From NCBI GenBank assembly GCA_014138725.1, contig JACJID010000002.1, positions 1,440,001 to 1,504,000 of the forward strand: 64,000 nucleotides of DNA. Direction: 5' to 3'. The notes under the pieces are model-generated. The model saw only the letters and a list, made by a program, of their open reading frames with translations. It made no database searches and had not been told where the DNA came from. Made by a program: the position numbers and the translations under genes. Positions 25,091-33,006 of this stretch are shown here, in pieces; the first letter of the stretch is position 1, and each line of letters begins with the position of its first letter. This stretch comes from Kutzneria viridogrisea. Lineage in GTDB: Bacteria > Actinomycetota > Actinomycetes > Mycobacteriales > Pseudonocardiaceae.

Positions 25091-25984
25091 ATGACAGCCC
25101 AGGACGCCGACTTCGCCGCCGCGCTGCACGCGGCGATCCTCGCCAGGGGACTCACCCTGGACCGCCTCGCGCACCGGCTGGGCGAGCGCGGGTTCACGCT
25201 GAGCACGGCCACGCTGAGCTACTGGTCGCGCGGCCGCAGCAGGCCCGAGCGGCCCGAGTCGCTCGCCGCGCTCACGGCGCTGGAGCAGATCCTGGAGGTG
25301 CCGCCGGACTCGCTGCGCGCCCAGCTGGTGGAGCGGGTGCGCAAGGGCCGGGGCAAGCCGGAGCGGGACGTGCCGTTCAACGCGCTGTGGGGCGATGTCG
25401 GCGAGGACGTGGACCACGTGATCGCGCAGGTCGGGCAGCCCTCGACCCGGCGAAGGACGCTCGCCTTCCACGAGCGGTTCCGGCTGGACGCCACCGGTGC
25501 CGAGCAGCACTGCCGGGTGATCACCGCGGTGGAGGCGATCACCGACAACGTGGAGCGCACGCTGCTGGTCTACCGGGACGACAGCGGCACCGCGGCGCTG
25601 CCCGAGCTGATCCCGGTGAGCGGGGCGCGGCTGGGCCGGGTGCGCCAGGACGAGGCGACCCGCGTGATGGTCGTCGAGCTGTGGCTGGACAGCGTGCTGG
25701 ACAAGGGCGAGCGCACGATCTTCGAGTACGAGCTGCACTACCAGCCCGGTGGCGCCCCCGCCCGGATGGTCGAGCGGCGCTTCCCCTCGCTGCTGCGCAG
25801 CTACCTGGTGGAGGTCGAGTTCCACCCGGAGGCGCTGCCCGCGCGCTGCGCGGCCGTGTCGGAGACGATCGAGGGCGTGCGGCTGAGCTCGCGGCCGGTG
25901 GCGATCAGCCCGGACGGGGTGGCCCGCGCCGTGCTCACCGACGTGCCCGCCGGGGTCTTCCGCATCCACTGGGAATGGGAATAG
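25091..25984 (+). CDS. HTH protein with C-terminal beta domain (paralog 2)
   Basis: A 297-aa relative of the 23346-24299 gene product. N-terminal HTH-like region LTLDRLAHRL, LSTATLSYWSRGRSRPER; then a central segment with EDVDHVIAQVGQPSTRRRT and a strand-rich half (IFEYELHYQPGG, YLVEVEFHPEALPARC) ending GVFRIHWEWE. The order of elements and the shared signature words show common descent, although overall identity looks moderate. It follows the PASTA lipoprotein by 44 bp on the same strand and may be co-transcribed. No known function. Confidence 0.75.
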   Translation: MTAQDADFAAALHAAILARGLTLDRLAHRLGERGFTLSTATLSYWSRGRSRPERPESLAALTALEQILEVPPDSLRAQLVERVRKGRGKPERDVPFNALWGDVGEDVDHVIAQVGQPSTRRRTLAFHERFRLDATGAEQHCRVITAVEAITDNVERTLLVYRDDSGTAALPELIPVSGARLGRVRQDEATRVMVVELWLDSVLDKGERTIFEYELHYQPGGAPARMVERRFPSLLRSYLVEVEFHPEALPARCAAVSETIEGVRLSSRPVAISPDGVARAVLTDVPAGVFRIHWEWE

Positions 25985-26046
25985 CGCCCTTAAGTGTTAT
26001 GAGGTCCCGTTCAGCCTTAAGTTCCGACTGTTCTTCCCGACTTCCC

Positions 26047-26067
26047 GTGTTGTTATCGTCACAACAC
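26047..26067. promoter_or_regulatory. Inverted repeat upstream of the 21-aa ORF
   Basis: GTGTTG (26047-26052) and CAACAC (26062-26067) face each other across 9 bp, 29 bp before the small ORF start. Further upstream CCTTAAGT occurs twice (near 25988 and 26014). Both are possible operator elements of the peptide-SUKH promoter. Confidence 0.35.
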
Positions 26068-26096
26068 CAGGATTTCCCGGACCGAGGAGAACAGCG

Positions 26097-26162
26097 ATGA
26101 ACCGCTTCGTGTCGAGGATGGGCGGGTACCAGCTGGTAGCGGCGGCCACGAAATTGGTGTGA
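26097..26162 (+). CDS. 21-residue peptide ORF coupled to the SUKH-like gene
   Basis: An ATG with GAGGAG eight bases upstream opens a 21-codon ORF: MNRFVSRMGG, then YQLVAAATKLV and TGA. The peptide is cationic at its start and hydrophobic toward its end. Its stop codon overlaps the GTG start of the next gene, so translation of one should feed the other. The strong ribosome site, absent before the downstream GTG, argues that the small ORF is translated. It may be only a coupling leader, or a bioactive peptide whose neighbour protects or regulates; I cannot tell. Confidence 0.55.
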   Translation: MNRFVSRMGGYQLVAAATKLV

Positions 26163-26692
26163 CCGTGGACGAGAGCATCGACCTGCTGCGCTCGGCCATA
26201 CCGCGCGGAATCACCCGGAATCGCGGCGGCGAGAACTCCGTGGTGCTGGAGGGCGCCCGGGAGGGTATCCGCGAACTGCGGGCGCAGTTCGGCGCGGACC
26301 TGCCCGCCGACGTGGCCGACTTCTTCGCCGCCGTGCACGAGGTGGTGCTGACCGACCTGTGGAACGGCTACTTCCTCGGGCCGGCCAGCTGGATCGCCGA
26401 CGTGCACCGGGTCGGCGACCCGCGCTACGTGCGCTCGCGCGGGGAGACCTTCGAGGTGATGGCCGTGGCGTGCAACGGGGGTGGCGTGCTCTACGTGGTG
26501 CCGCTGCCCAGCGGGGCGCCGGTCCTGGTGCTGCCCTCGGCGCGGATCGACAACGGCGTCTACCTCGCCGACACGGCACCGGCTCGGGGATTCCGCGCCG
26601 TGGCCGACGATCTCGCCGGCTTCGTCGAAGGACTGGTCGACGCCGCGATCTCCGGCGAATCCGATCCGTACGACCCGTACCGGCCCCGGTGA
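26159..26692 (+). CDS. SMI1/KNR4 (SUKH)-like protein
   Basis: A 177-aa cytoplasmic protein. The start GTG at 26159 overlaps the small ORF's TGA; GTG 26165 is a second choice. The pattern FGADLPADVADFFAAVHEVV, then NGYFLGPASWIADVHRVG, VLYVVPLPSG, and a final ADDLAGFVEGLVDAA helix is reminiscent of SUKH proteins, which are often immunity proteins to contact-dependent or polymorphic toxins, and sometimes structural partners. No large toxin is adjacent; only the 21-aa peptide is. An array of family-A hairpins lies downstream. The family call is by eye. Confidence 0.6.
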   Translation: MTVDESIDLLRSAIPRGITRNRGGENSVVLEGAREGIRELRAQFGADLPADVADFFAAVHEVVLTDLWNGYFLGPASWIADVHRVGDPRYVRSRGETFEVMAVACNGGGVLYVVPLPSGAPVLVLPSARIDNGVYLADTAPARGFRAVADDLAGFVEGLVDAAISGESDPYDPYRPR

Positions 26693-26708
26693 GGCCGTGC
26701 CCGGGGTG

Positions 26709-27186
26709 CCATGAAGGTGCCTTTCACTGCACCCAACGCAGCGAATGGTCCTTTCGCAGCGGGTCTCGGCAGTGCCCCGAAGGTGCCTTCTAGGACGTTC
26801 ACCGTCGTGAAGGGCACCTTTGGGGCGTGCTGAGGTGGGGTGGCGGCTCAGCACCAGGTGCCATGAAGGTGCCGTTCGCTGCGTTGAACGCCCCCAAGGC
26901 CACCTTCACGGCGGACGAGCACCCGCCGACGCCCCACCCCAGCCATGTCATGAAGGTGCCGTTGAGGACGTTCAACGTCCCAAAGGGCACCTTCGTGGCG
27001 TTGCCAGCGAGGCCCACGGCGCCACCCTGCCCCGCCGCGATGCCCTGAAGGTGCCCTTCGCGACACCCAACGCCGCGAAAGGCACCTTCGCGGCGGGCGA
27101 GCACCCACCGACGCCCCACCCCACCCCGGCCATGCCCCGAAAGTGCCCTTCGCGACACCCAATGCCGCGAAGGGCACCTTCATGAC
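26709..27186. repeat. Array of six family-A imperfect palindromes
   Basis: The 620-bp gap after the SUKH-like gene holds six ~50-bp imperfect inverted repeats of the TGAAGGTGCC...GGCACCTTCA type, at about 26709-26758, 26777-26827, 26862-26911, 26949-27000, 27045-27095 and 27137-27186. Units differ in their centres but keep the arms. The spacers after units 3 and 5 are near-identical (GCGAGCACCCACCGACGCCC type, 26911-26948 and 27093-27136), showing a tandem duplication. I see no gene here. Confidence 0.85.
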
Positions 27187-27313
27187 GGGTGGCAACCGCG
27201 CGGGGACGCTGGGCTGGGGACTCCCACCCCCTTCCGATACCGTTTCGACTCGTAATACGCACCGGTAGCGTGGCGGGCGTCGTGGTGTCGGCAGCAGCAG
27301 GGAGTGGACCATC

Positions 27314-28075
27314 TTGCAGGTTGACGCAGGTCAGACGGCAGGACTGCCGCTCACCGGGGAGCGCACGGTGCCCGGTATCGAGGTCGAGAACTACTGGTTC
27401 AGGCGACACGAGGCGGCATATCTAGCGCTGGCCGAGCACTGCGCGGGCGCGGTGGTGCTGGAGGCGGGCTGTGGCGAGGGGTACGGCGCGGACCTGCTGG
27501 CGGGGGTGGCGGCGCGGGTCATCGCGCTGGACTACGACGAGCTGACGGCGGCGCACGTGGGCCGCGCCTACCCGCGGCTGGACGTGCTGCGCGGCAACCT
27601 GGCGTGCCTGCCGCTGGCCGACTCCTCGGTGGACGTGGTGGCCAACCTCCAGGTGATCGAGCACCTATGGGACCAGGAGGGCTTCCTGCTGGAGTGCCTG
27701 CGCGTGCTGCGCCCCGGCGGCAGGCTGATCGTGACCACGCCGAACCGGATCACCTTCTCTCCCGGCCGGGACACCCCGCTGAACCCGTTCCACACCAGGG
27801 AGTTGTCCGGGTCCGAATTGGACGGTCTGCTGCGGGACGCGGGATTCACCGTGCAGCTGCTCGCCGGACTCGGACACGGCCCGGCGCTGCGCGAACTGGA
27901 TGCGCGGCTGGGCGGTTCGATCATCGACGCCCAGGTGGAGGTGGCGGTGTCCGGCGCGCCGTGGAGCGCCGAACTGCTGGCGGCGGTGAGCTCGGTGACC
28001 AGCGAGGACTTCGAGATCAGCGAGCAGGACGTGGACGCGAGCCTGGACCTGGTGGCCGTGGCGGTGAAGCCGTGA
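27314..28075 (+). CDS. Class I SAM methyltransferase of the glucan cluster (Rv3030-like)
   Basis: A 253-aa SAM-dependent methyltransferase with motif I VLEAGCGEGYGADLLA (~48-63), acidic motif IALDYDEL, and post-motif II LPLADSSVDVVANLQVIEHL, LRPGGRLIVTTPN. It is the first of three genes (MTase, GH57 branching enzyme, GT4) that correspond to Rv3030-Rv3031-Rv3032, the M. tuberculosis cluster for methylglucose lipopolysaccharide. It could methylate sugar or an intermediate of such a glucan. The TTG start at 27314 is weakly supported by GGGAG upstream. Its TGA overlaps the next gene's GTG, so translation is coupled. Confidence 0.88.
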   Translation: MQVDAGQTAGLPLTGERTVPGIEVENYWFRRHEAAYLALAEHCAGAVVLEAGCGEGYGADLLAGVAARVIALDYDELTAAHVGRAYPRLDVLRGNLACLPLADSSVDVVANLQVIEHLWDQEGFLLECLRVLRPGGRLIVTTPNRITFSPGRDTPLNPFHTRELSGSELDGLLRDAGFTVQLLAGLGHGPALRELDARLGGSIIDAQVEVAVSGAPWSAELLAAVSSVTSEDFEISEQDVDASLDLVAVAVKP

Positions 28076-29580
28076 CCCGGGAGGGCACGTTCTGCCTGGT
28101 GGTGCACAGCCACCTGCCCTGGCTGGCGCACCACGGTTCCTGGCCGGTCGGCGAGGAATGGCTGTACCAGGCATGGGCGCACTCCTACCTGCCGGTGGTC
28201 GACCTGCTGCGCCGCTACGCCGAACAGGGTCGTGAGGACGTGCTGACCCTGGGCGTCACCCCGGTGCTCGCGGCGCAACTGGACGACCCGTACTGCCTGC
28301 GCGGGGTGCACGACTGGATCGGCAACTGGCAGCTGCGCGCCCACTACGCGGCAACCCGTTGGCAGCGCTCGGATCCACGGCTGCGCGAGTTGGCCGCCGC
28401 CGAGCACCGCCAGTCGGCGTGGGCACTGCACGAGTTCGAAACCCGTTGGCGGCACGGCTTCTCCCCGGTACTGCGCCCGCTGGTGGACTCGGGCGTGATC
28501 GAACTGCTCGGCGGCCCGGCGACGCACCCGTTCCAGCCGCTGCTGGACCAGCGGGTCCGCGCCTTCGCCCTGGACACCGGCCTGGCGGACACGGCCTCGC
28601 GGATCGGTCGGCGGCCCGCGGGCATCTGGGCCCCGGAGTGCGGCTATTCCCCTGGCATGGAACGGGATTACGCGGCCGCGGGCGTGCGGCGCTTCCTCGT
28701 GGATGGTCCCGCGCTGCACGGGGACACGGCGGCGGCCCGCCCGGTCGGCGACAGCGAGGTGCTGTGCTTCGGCCGCGATCTCGAAGTGACGTACCGGGTC
28801 TGGTCGCCGAAGGCCGGGTACCCCGGTGACGCCGTGTACCGCGACTTCCACACGTTCGACCACCCGTCCGGGCTCAAGCCCTCCGCGGTGACCGGACGCA
28901 GCGTGCCGCCGGAGCAGAAACGGCCGTACGAACCGGAGTTGGCTGCCGAGGCGGTGCGACGGCACGCCGCCGACTTCGTGGACACGGTGGTGCGGAGGCT
29001 GAGGTCGCTGCGCGAGCGGGACGGCAAGCCGGGTCTGGTCGTCGCGGCCTACGACACCGAGTTGTTCGGGCACTGGTGGCACGAGGGCCCCGCGTGGCTG
29101 GACGCCGTGCTGACCGCCTTGCCCGAGGCCGGGGTGCGGGTCACCACGCTGCGTGGCGCGCTGGAGGCCGGTCACGTGGGCGAGCCGGTCGACCTGCCCG
29201 CCTCCTCCTGGGGTTCCGGCAAGGACTGGCGGGTCTGGGACGGGGAGCAGGTCGCCGACCTGGTGCGGTCCAACACCGAGTTGCAGCGCACCCTGCTGGG
29301 CACGCTGCGGCCCAGCGAGGTGCGCGACCCGGTGGCCGACCAGTTGGTGCGCGAGGCGCTGCTGGCACTGTCCAGCGACTGGGCGTTCATGGTCACCAAG
29401 GACTCGGCCGCCGACTACGCCAGGCACCGGGCGTCGACGCACACCGCGCGCTTCTCCCACCTGGTCGACCTGATCAATTCGGGTGATCGGGCCAAGGCCG
29501 CCGACATCGCCCGCGACCTGCGGTCGGAGGACGGCCTGTTCGGAGGTCTGGACGCTCGACGGGTGCCGCTGACCGGGTGA
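28072..29580 (+). CDS. GH57 1,4-alpha-glucan branching enzyme (Rv3031-like)
   Basis: A 502-aa GH57 enzyme that transfers alpha-1,4-glucan chains to form alpha-1,6 branches. The N-terminus FCLVVHSHLPWLAHHG is family-typical, the nucleophile Glu189 is in GIWAPECGYSPG, and the acid/base Asp328 in AAYDTELFGHWWHEGP. A C-terminal helical domain follows. GTG start overlaps the methyltransferase stop. It is distinct from GlgB at 55737 (GH13), so the organism has two branching enzymes that likely serve different polymers: classical glycogen and a methylated polysaccharide. The following GT4 is 144 bp downstream. Confidence 0.93.
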   Translation: MTREGTFCLVVHSHLPWLAHHGSWPVGEEWLYQAWAHSYLPVVDLLRRYAEQGREDVLTLGVTPVLAAQLDDPYCLRGVHDWIGNWQLRAHYAATRWQRSDPRLRELAAAEHRQSAWALHEFETRWRHGFSPVLRPLVDSGVIELLGGPATHPFQPLLDQRVRAFALDTGLADTASRIGRRPAGIWAPECGYSPGMERDYAAAGVRRFLVDGPALHGDTAAARPVGDSEVLCFGRDLEVTYRVWSPKAGYPGDAVYRDFHTFDHPSGLKPSAVTGRSVPPEQKRPYEPELAAEAVRRHAADFVDTVVRRLRSLRERDGKPGLVVAAYDTELFGHWWHEGPAWLDAVLTALPEAGVRVTTLRGALEAGHVGEPVDLPASSWGSGKDWRVWDGEQVADLVRSNTELQRTLLGTLRPSEVRDPVADQLVREALLALSSDWAFMVTKDSAADYARHRASTHTARFSHLVDLINSGDRAKAADIARDLRSEDGLFGGLDARRVPLTG

Positions 29581-29724
29581 GCTGGCCGCTCGCGTCCTCG
29601 CCGCGGACGATCCGGCACGACCTGGGCCACCGGCGTGGGCGCTCCCCTGCACTGGTCCGGCCGCCCGGCCGAGGAGGCTACCGGTGAGTAGGCGCACGGC
29701 CGGGCGTGCGAGGATCGTCCGGTC

Positions 29725-30975
29725 ATGCGCATCCTGATGCTCTCGTGGGAGTACCCACCGGTCGTGGTCGGCGGGCTTGGCCGACACGTGCACGCGCTCG
29801 CCCGCAAGCTCGCGGAGCAGGGCCACGAGGTCGCCGTGCTGTGCCGCCAGCCCACCGGCAGCGACGCGAGCACGCACCCCACCACCGACGTCCTGTCGGA
29901 GGGAGTGCGGGTGATCCGCGTCGCCGAGGACCCGCCGCACCTGGTGTTCGAGCGCGACCTGGTGGCCTGGACCCTGGCCATGGGCCACGCCATGATCCGC
30001 GCCGGGCGCGAACTGGTGGCGGACTGGCGGCCCGAGGTCGTGCACGCCCACGACTGGCTGGTCACCCATCCCGCCGTAGCGCTGGCCGAGGCGGCGGGCG
30101 TGCCGCTGGTGGCCACCGTGCACGCCACCGAGGCGGGCAGGCACAGCGGCTGGCTGTCCCAGCCGCTCAACCAGCAGGTGCACTCGGTGGAGTGGTGGCT
30201 GGCCAACCGCGCCGACCACCTGATCACCTGCTCCGCGGCGATGCGCGCCGAGGTGGCCCACCTGTTCGACGTGGACCCGGACACCGTCACCGTGCTGCAC
30301 AACGGGATCGAGCCGCGGCGCTGGCGGGTGCGCCCCGCCGAGGTCGCGCAGGCCCGTGAGCGGCACGGCAGCCCCGACGCGCCGCTGTTGCTGTTCTTCG
30401 GGCGCCTGGAGTGGGAGAAGGGCGTCCAGGACCTGATCGGCGCACTGCCCAGGATCCGGCGCAGCCACCCCGGCGCGCGGCTGGTCGTGGCCGGTACCGG
30501 CAGTCACGCCGAGTGGCTGGCCGACCAGGCCCGCAAGCATCGCGTGCTGCGCGCCGTGGAGTTCGCGGGCCACCTGTCCGACCGCGAGCTGGCCGCCACG
30601 CTGGCCGCCGCCGACGCCGTGGTGCTGCCCAGCAGGTACGAGCCGTTCGGCATCGTCGCGCTGGAGGCCGCCGCCGCGGGCACCCCGCTGGTGGCCTCCA
30701 CCGCGGGCGGTCTGGGCGAGGTCGTCGTGGACGGCAGGACGGGGTCCTCGTTCGCGCCCGGGGACGTGGACGGGCTGACCGCCGCCGTGCGCGGGGTGCT
30801 GGCGGACCCGGCCGCCGCGCAGCGCCGGGCCCGCGCCGCGAAGGCCAGGCTGGGCACCGACTTCGACTGGGGCCGCATCGCCGAGGGCACCGCGGCCGTC
30901 TACGCCGCCGCCGAGGTGCGCGAGCACACTCCGCTGGGCCGCCCCAAGATCGCCACCGGCAACGCCTTCCAGTAG
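29725..30975 (+). CDS. GT4 alpha-glucosyltransferase (Rv3032-like)
   Basis: A 416-aa glycosyltransferase of GT4 type with the glycogen-synthase-like start LMLSWEYPPVVVGGLGRHVH, the VVHAHDWL segment, and the C-terminal donor site FFGRLEWEKGVQDLI, then PSRYEPFGIVALEAAAAGTP with the E-x7-E motif. In mycobacteria the homologous Rv3032 elongates the alpha-1,4 chain of methylglucose lipopolysaccharide and contributes to glycogen. The upstream genes support the same role here. ATG at 29725; no strong ribosome site. A family-B hairpin follows. Confidence 0.92.
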   Translation: MRILMLSWEYPPVVVGGLGRHVHALARKLAEQGHEVAVLCRQPTGSDASTHPTTDVLSEGVRVIRVAEDPPHLVFERDLVAWTLAMGHAMIRAGRELVADWRPEVVHAHDWLVTHPAVALAEAAGVPLVATVHATEAGRHSGWLSQPLNQQVHSVEWWLANRADHLITCSAAMRAEVAHLFDVDPDTVTVLHNGIEPRRWRVRPAEVAQARERHGSPDAPLLLFFGRLEWEKGVQDLIGALPRIRRSHPGARLVVAGTGSHAEWLADQARKHRVLRAVEFAGHLSDRELAATLAAADAVVLPSRYEPFGIVALEAAAAGTPLVASTAGGLGEVVVDGRTGSSFAPGDVDGLTAAVRGVLADPAAAQRRARAAKARLGTDFDWGRIAEGTAAVYAAAEVREHTPLGRPKIATGNAFQ

Positions 30976-31017
30976 CGGCGACACGCCGCTGCCGCAACCG
31001 AATTACGCCGTACCGCT

Positions 31018-31102
31018 GGCGCCGACACGCGCTACCGGAAGCGCCGACACGCGCAGGAACCCCGCGTGTCGGCGCTTCGTGAGCGGTGTGTCGGCGCTTC
31101 CC
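31018..31102. terminator. Repeat family B hairpins between convergent genes
   Basis: Copies of the family-B element occur at about 31018-31030, 31036-31053 (inverted) and 31062-31078, 31084-31102 (forward). GAAGCGCCGACACGCG and CGCGTGTCGGCGCTTC form a 16-bp stem with a 10-nt loop. A further related piece is at 30976-30990. Located between the convergent GT4 and LbH acyltransferase genes, so a bidirectional terminator is likely. Confidence 0.75.
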
Positions 31103-31141
31103 GTACGGCGTATTTCCGCTCCGGGTGCGCCGTAGCGCCGT

Positions 31142-31888
31142 TCAGCCCTCGGTCAGGGACTGCTTCAGCGCCTCCTCGGCCTTGCGGGCCATGTCGGCGA
31201 CCGCGGCGCGCCGCTCGGCGTCGGCCTCGTAGTCGGCGCGGCGGTCGCGCACGACGCGGGCCGGGGTGCCGACCGCGATCGAGTAGTCCGGGATCTCGCC
31301 GCGGGCCACCGCGTGCGCACCGAGCACGCAGCCGCGGCCCATGCGCGTACCGCGCAGCACCGTGGTCTTGGCGCCCAGCCAACAGTCCGGCCCGATGCGG
31401 ACCGGGGACTTGACGATGCCCTGGTCCTTGATCGGCAAGGTGATGTCGGACACCACGTGGTCGAAGTCGCAGATGTAGACCCAGTCGGCGACCAGCGTGG
31501 CTGCGCCCAGCTCGATGTCCAGGTAGCAGTTGACGGTGTTGTCCTTGCCGAACACCGCCTTGTCGCCGATGCGCAGCGAGCCCTCGTGGCAGCGGATGGA
31601 GTTGCCGTCCCCGATGTGCACCCAGCGGCCGACCTCCAGCCGCCCGTAGCCGGGACGGCAGTGCAGTTCCACGTTGCGCCCCAGGAAGACCATGCCGCGC
31701 AGCACCACGTGCGGGTTGGCCAGCCGGAAGCGCAGCAGCCGCCAGTACCGGACCAGGTACCAGGGCGTGTAGGCGCGGTGCCGGAGCACCCAGCGCAGCG
31801 AGGCCAGTGTCAGGAACCTGACCTGTTGCGGGTCCCGGCGCCGCGCCCTCCGACGGGAAGCCAGCGAAGCGCCCCACATGCTCGTCAT
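31142..31888 (-). CDS. Left-handed beta-helix acyltransferase (Rv3034c-like)
   Basis: A 248-aa acetyl/acyltransferase of the hexapeptide-repeat type. After a basic N-terminus (SRRRARRRD) and a predicted amphipathic region, hexad repeats appear (LEVGRWVHIGDGNSIRCHEG, LRIGDKAVFGKDNT), followed by ADWVYICDFDHVVSD with catalytic His-like region, GPDCWLGAKTTVLRGTRMG and VAVGTPARVV-type closing (here IAVGTPARVVRD). The M. tuberculosis counterpart lies in the methylglucose lipopolysaccharide region; it may add acyl groups to the polysaccharide. ATG 31888. Divergent from the nucleoside hydrolase, only 11 bp away, so promoters overlap coding ends. Confidence 0.85.
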   Translation of the reverse strand: MTSMWGASLASRRRARRRDPQQVRFLTLASLRWVLRHRAYTPWYLVRYWRLLRFRLANPHVVLRGMVFLGRNVELHCRPGYGRLEVGRWVHIGDGNSIRCHEGSLRIGDKAVFGKDNTVNCYLDIELGAATLVADWVYICDFDHVVSDITLPIKDQGIVKSPVRIGPDCWLGAKTTVLRGTRMGRGCVLGAHAVARGEIPDYSIAVGTPARVVRDRRADYEADAERRAAVADMARKAEEALKQSLTEG

Positions 31889-31899
31889 AGGGTCACCGT

Positions 31900-32838
31900 A
31901 TGGCCCCTCTGATCATCGACACCGATCCGGGTATCGACGACGCCTTCGCGATCGCCCTCGCCGCGGCCAGCCCCGAGGTCGACCTGCTCGCGGTGACCAC
32001 GGTGTTCGGCAACGTCCCGCTGGCCCACACCACCGCCAACGCGCTGCGCCTGCTGGAGTTGTGCGGGCGCGGCGAGGTGCCGGTGGCCGCGGGCGCCGAC
32101 CGGCCGCTGGTGCACCCCCAGCCGTACAGCGCGTTCCGGGTGCACGGCGAGGACGGCCTGTCCGGGCTGGCGCACACCCTGCCCGAACCCAGCCGTGACG
32201 TGCACGAACTCGGCGCCGTCGAACTGATGGCCGACCTGCTGCGGGCAGCCGCCGAGCCGGTGGTCATCGCCCCGATCGGCCCGCTGACCAACATCGCCCT
32301 GCTGCTGGCCACCCACCCCGAGCTCAAGCCCCGCATCGCCCGGCTGGTGATCATGGGCGGCGGGCTGGACGGGGGCAACACCACCTCGGCCGCCGAGTTC
32401 AACATCTGGAGCGACCCCGAGGCCGCCCGCCGCGTGCTCGTCGAGGAGGACGTGCCCGCCACGCTCGTGCCGGTGGACCTGACCCGGCGCTGCGCCGTGG
32501 ACGCGGCCTGGCTGGACCGGCTCGACACCGGCGGGGCCGTCGCCCGCGCGCTGAACGTGCTGACCCCCAGCTATCGCGCGTCCTACCAGCGTTCGCTTGG
32601 CTGGGACGGGCTCGTGCTGCACGACGCCGTGGCCCTGGCCGAGGCCATCCGGCCCGGCATCCTGCACACCCAGGGCTACCCGCTGGACGTGGAGTGCTCG
32701 CTCGGCCCCTCGCGCGGCGCCACCGTGGTCGACCGACGCCTCTCCCGCGATCCCGAGGCGCCCACCGTGGACGTGGCCGTGGACACCGAGCTCGACGCCC
32801 TGCGCACCTTCATCCTGGAGCGGTTGCTGGCCTTCTGA
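31900..32838 (+). CDS. Inosine-uridine preferring nucleoside hydrolase family protein
   Basis: A 312-aa ribonucleoside hydrolase that splits nucleosides into base and ribose for salvage. The Ca2+/ribose-binding motif IDTDPGIDDAFA is at residues 6-17, with the central motif IAPIGPLTNIALLL, FNIWSDPEAA, and the His/Asp region LVLHDAVALA near residue 246. Length is normal for the family. ATG 31900. It is not part of the mycobacterial synteny as I recall it. A GC-rich hairpin follows at 32848-32870. Confidence 0.92.
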   Translation: MAPLIIDTDPGIDDAFAIALAAASPEVDLLAVTTVFGNVPLAHTTANALRLLELCGRGEVPVAAGADRPLVHPQPYSAFRVHGEDGLSGLAHTLPEPSRDVHELGAVELMADLLRAAAEPVVIAPIGPLTNIALLLATHPELKPRIARLVIMGGGLDGGNTTSAAEFNIWSDPEAARRVLVEEDVPATLVPVDLTRRCAVDAAWLDRLDTGGAVARALNVLTPSYRASYQRSLGWDGLVLHDAVALAEAIRPGILHTQGYPLDVECSLGPSRGATVVDRRLSRDPEAPTVDVAVDTELDALRTFILERLLAF

Positions 32839-32847
32839 CCCCAGTCA

Positions 32848-32870
32848 GCCCCCCACCCTCTCCGGGGGGC
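32848..32870 (+). terminator. Terminator after the nucleoside hydrolase
   Basis: GCCCCCC (32848-32854) pairs with GGGGGGC (32864-32870) across a 9-nt loop, 10 bp after the stop codon. Confidence 0.65.
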
Positions 32871-32890
32871 GTCCCCAACTCAAGTCTACC

Positions 32891-32972
32891 GCCTCCCGCC
32901 CCGCGAACTGCCCGGAACGGCACACCTGTGGACAACTGGGGTGCCTGTGGACAACTCGTCGGGGCGGGAGGC
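32891..32972. promoter_or_regulatory. Two DnaA-box-like sites inside a large inverted repeat
   Basis: Two copies of TGTGGACAA (complement TTGTCCACA, the high-GC actinobacterial DnaA-box consensus) occur at 32927-32935 and 32946-32954, 19 bp apart in CTGTGGACAACT repeats. A 13-bp inverted repeat, GCCTCCCGCCCCG (32891-32903) and CGGGGCGGGAGGC (32960-32972), encloses them. Located between the convergent nucleoside hydrolase and acid phosphatase genes. Too few boxes for an origin; DnaA binding or titration is possible. Confidence 0.45.
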
Positions 32973-33006
32973 GTTTGCGCAGGTCAAGACCTGTCAAGGG
33001 CAGATT

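Noticed and set aside
27568-30984. A 1,138-aa open frame on the minus strand
   Set aside because: It is the antisense shadow of the methyltransferase, GH57 and GT4 genes; the plus-strand proteins carry clear catalytic motifs and this frame has none.
32891-32972. Replication origin
   Set aside because: Only two DnaA boxes are seen and dnaA, dnaN, recF and gyrB are absent.
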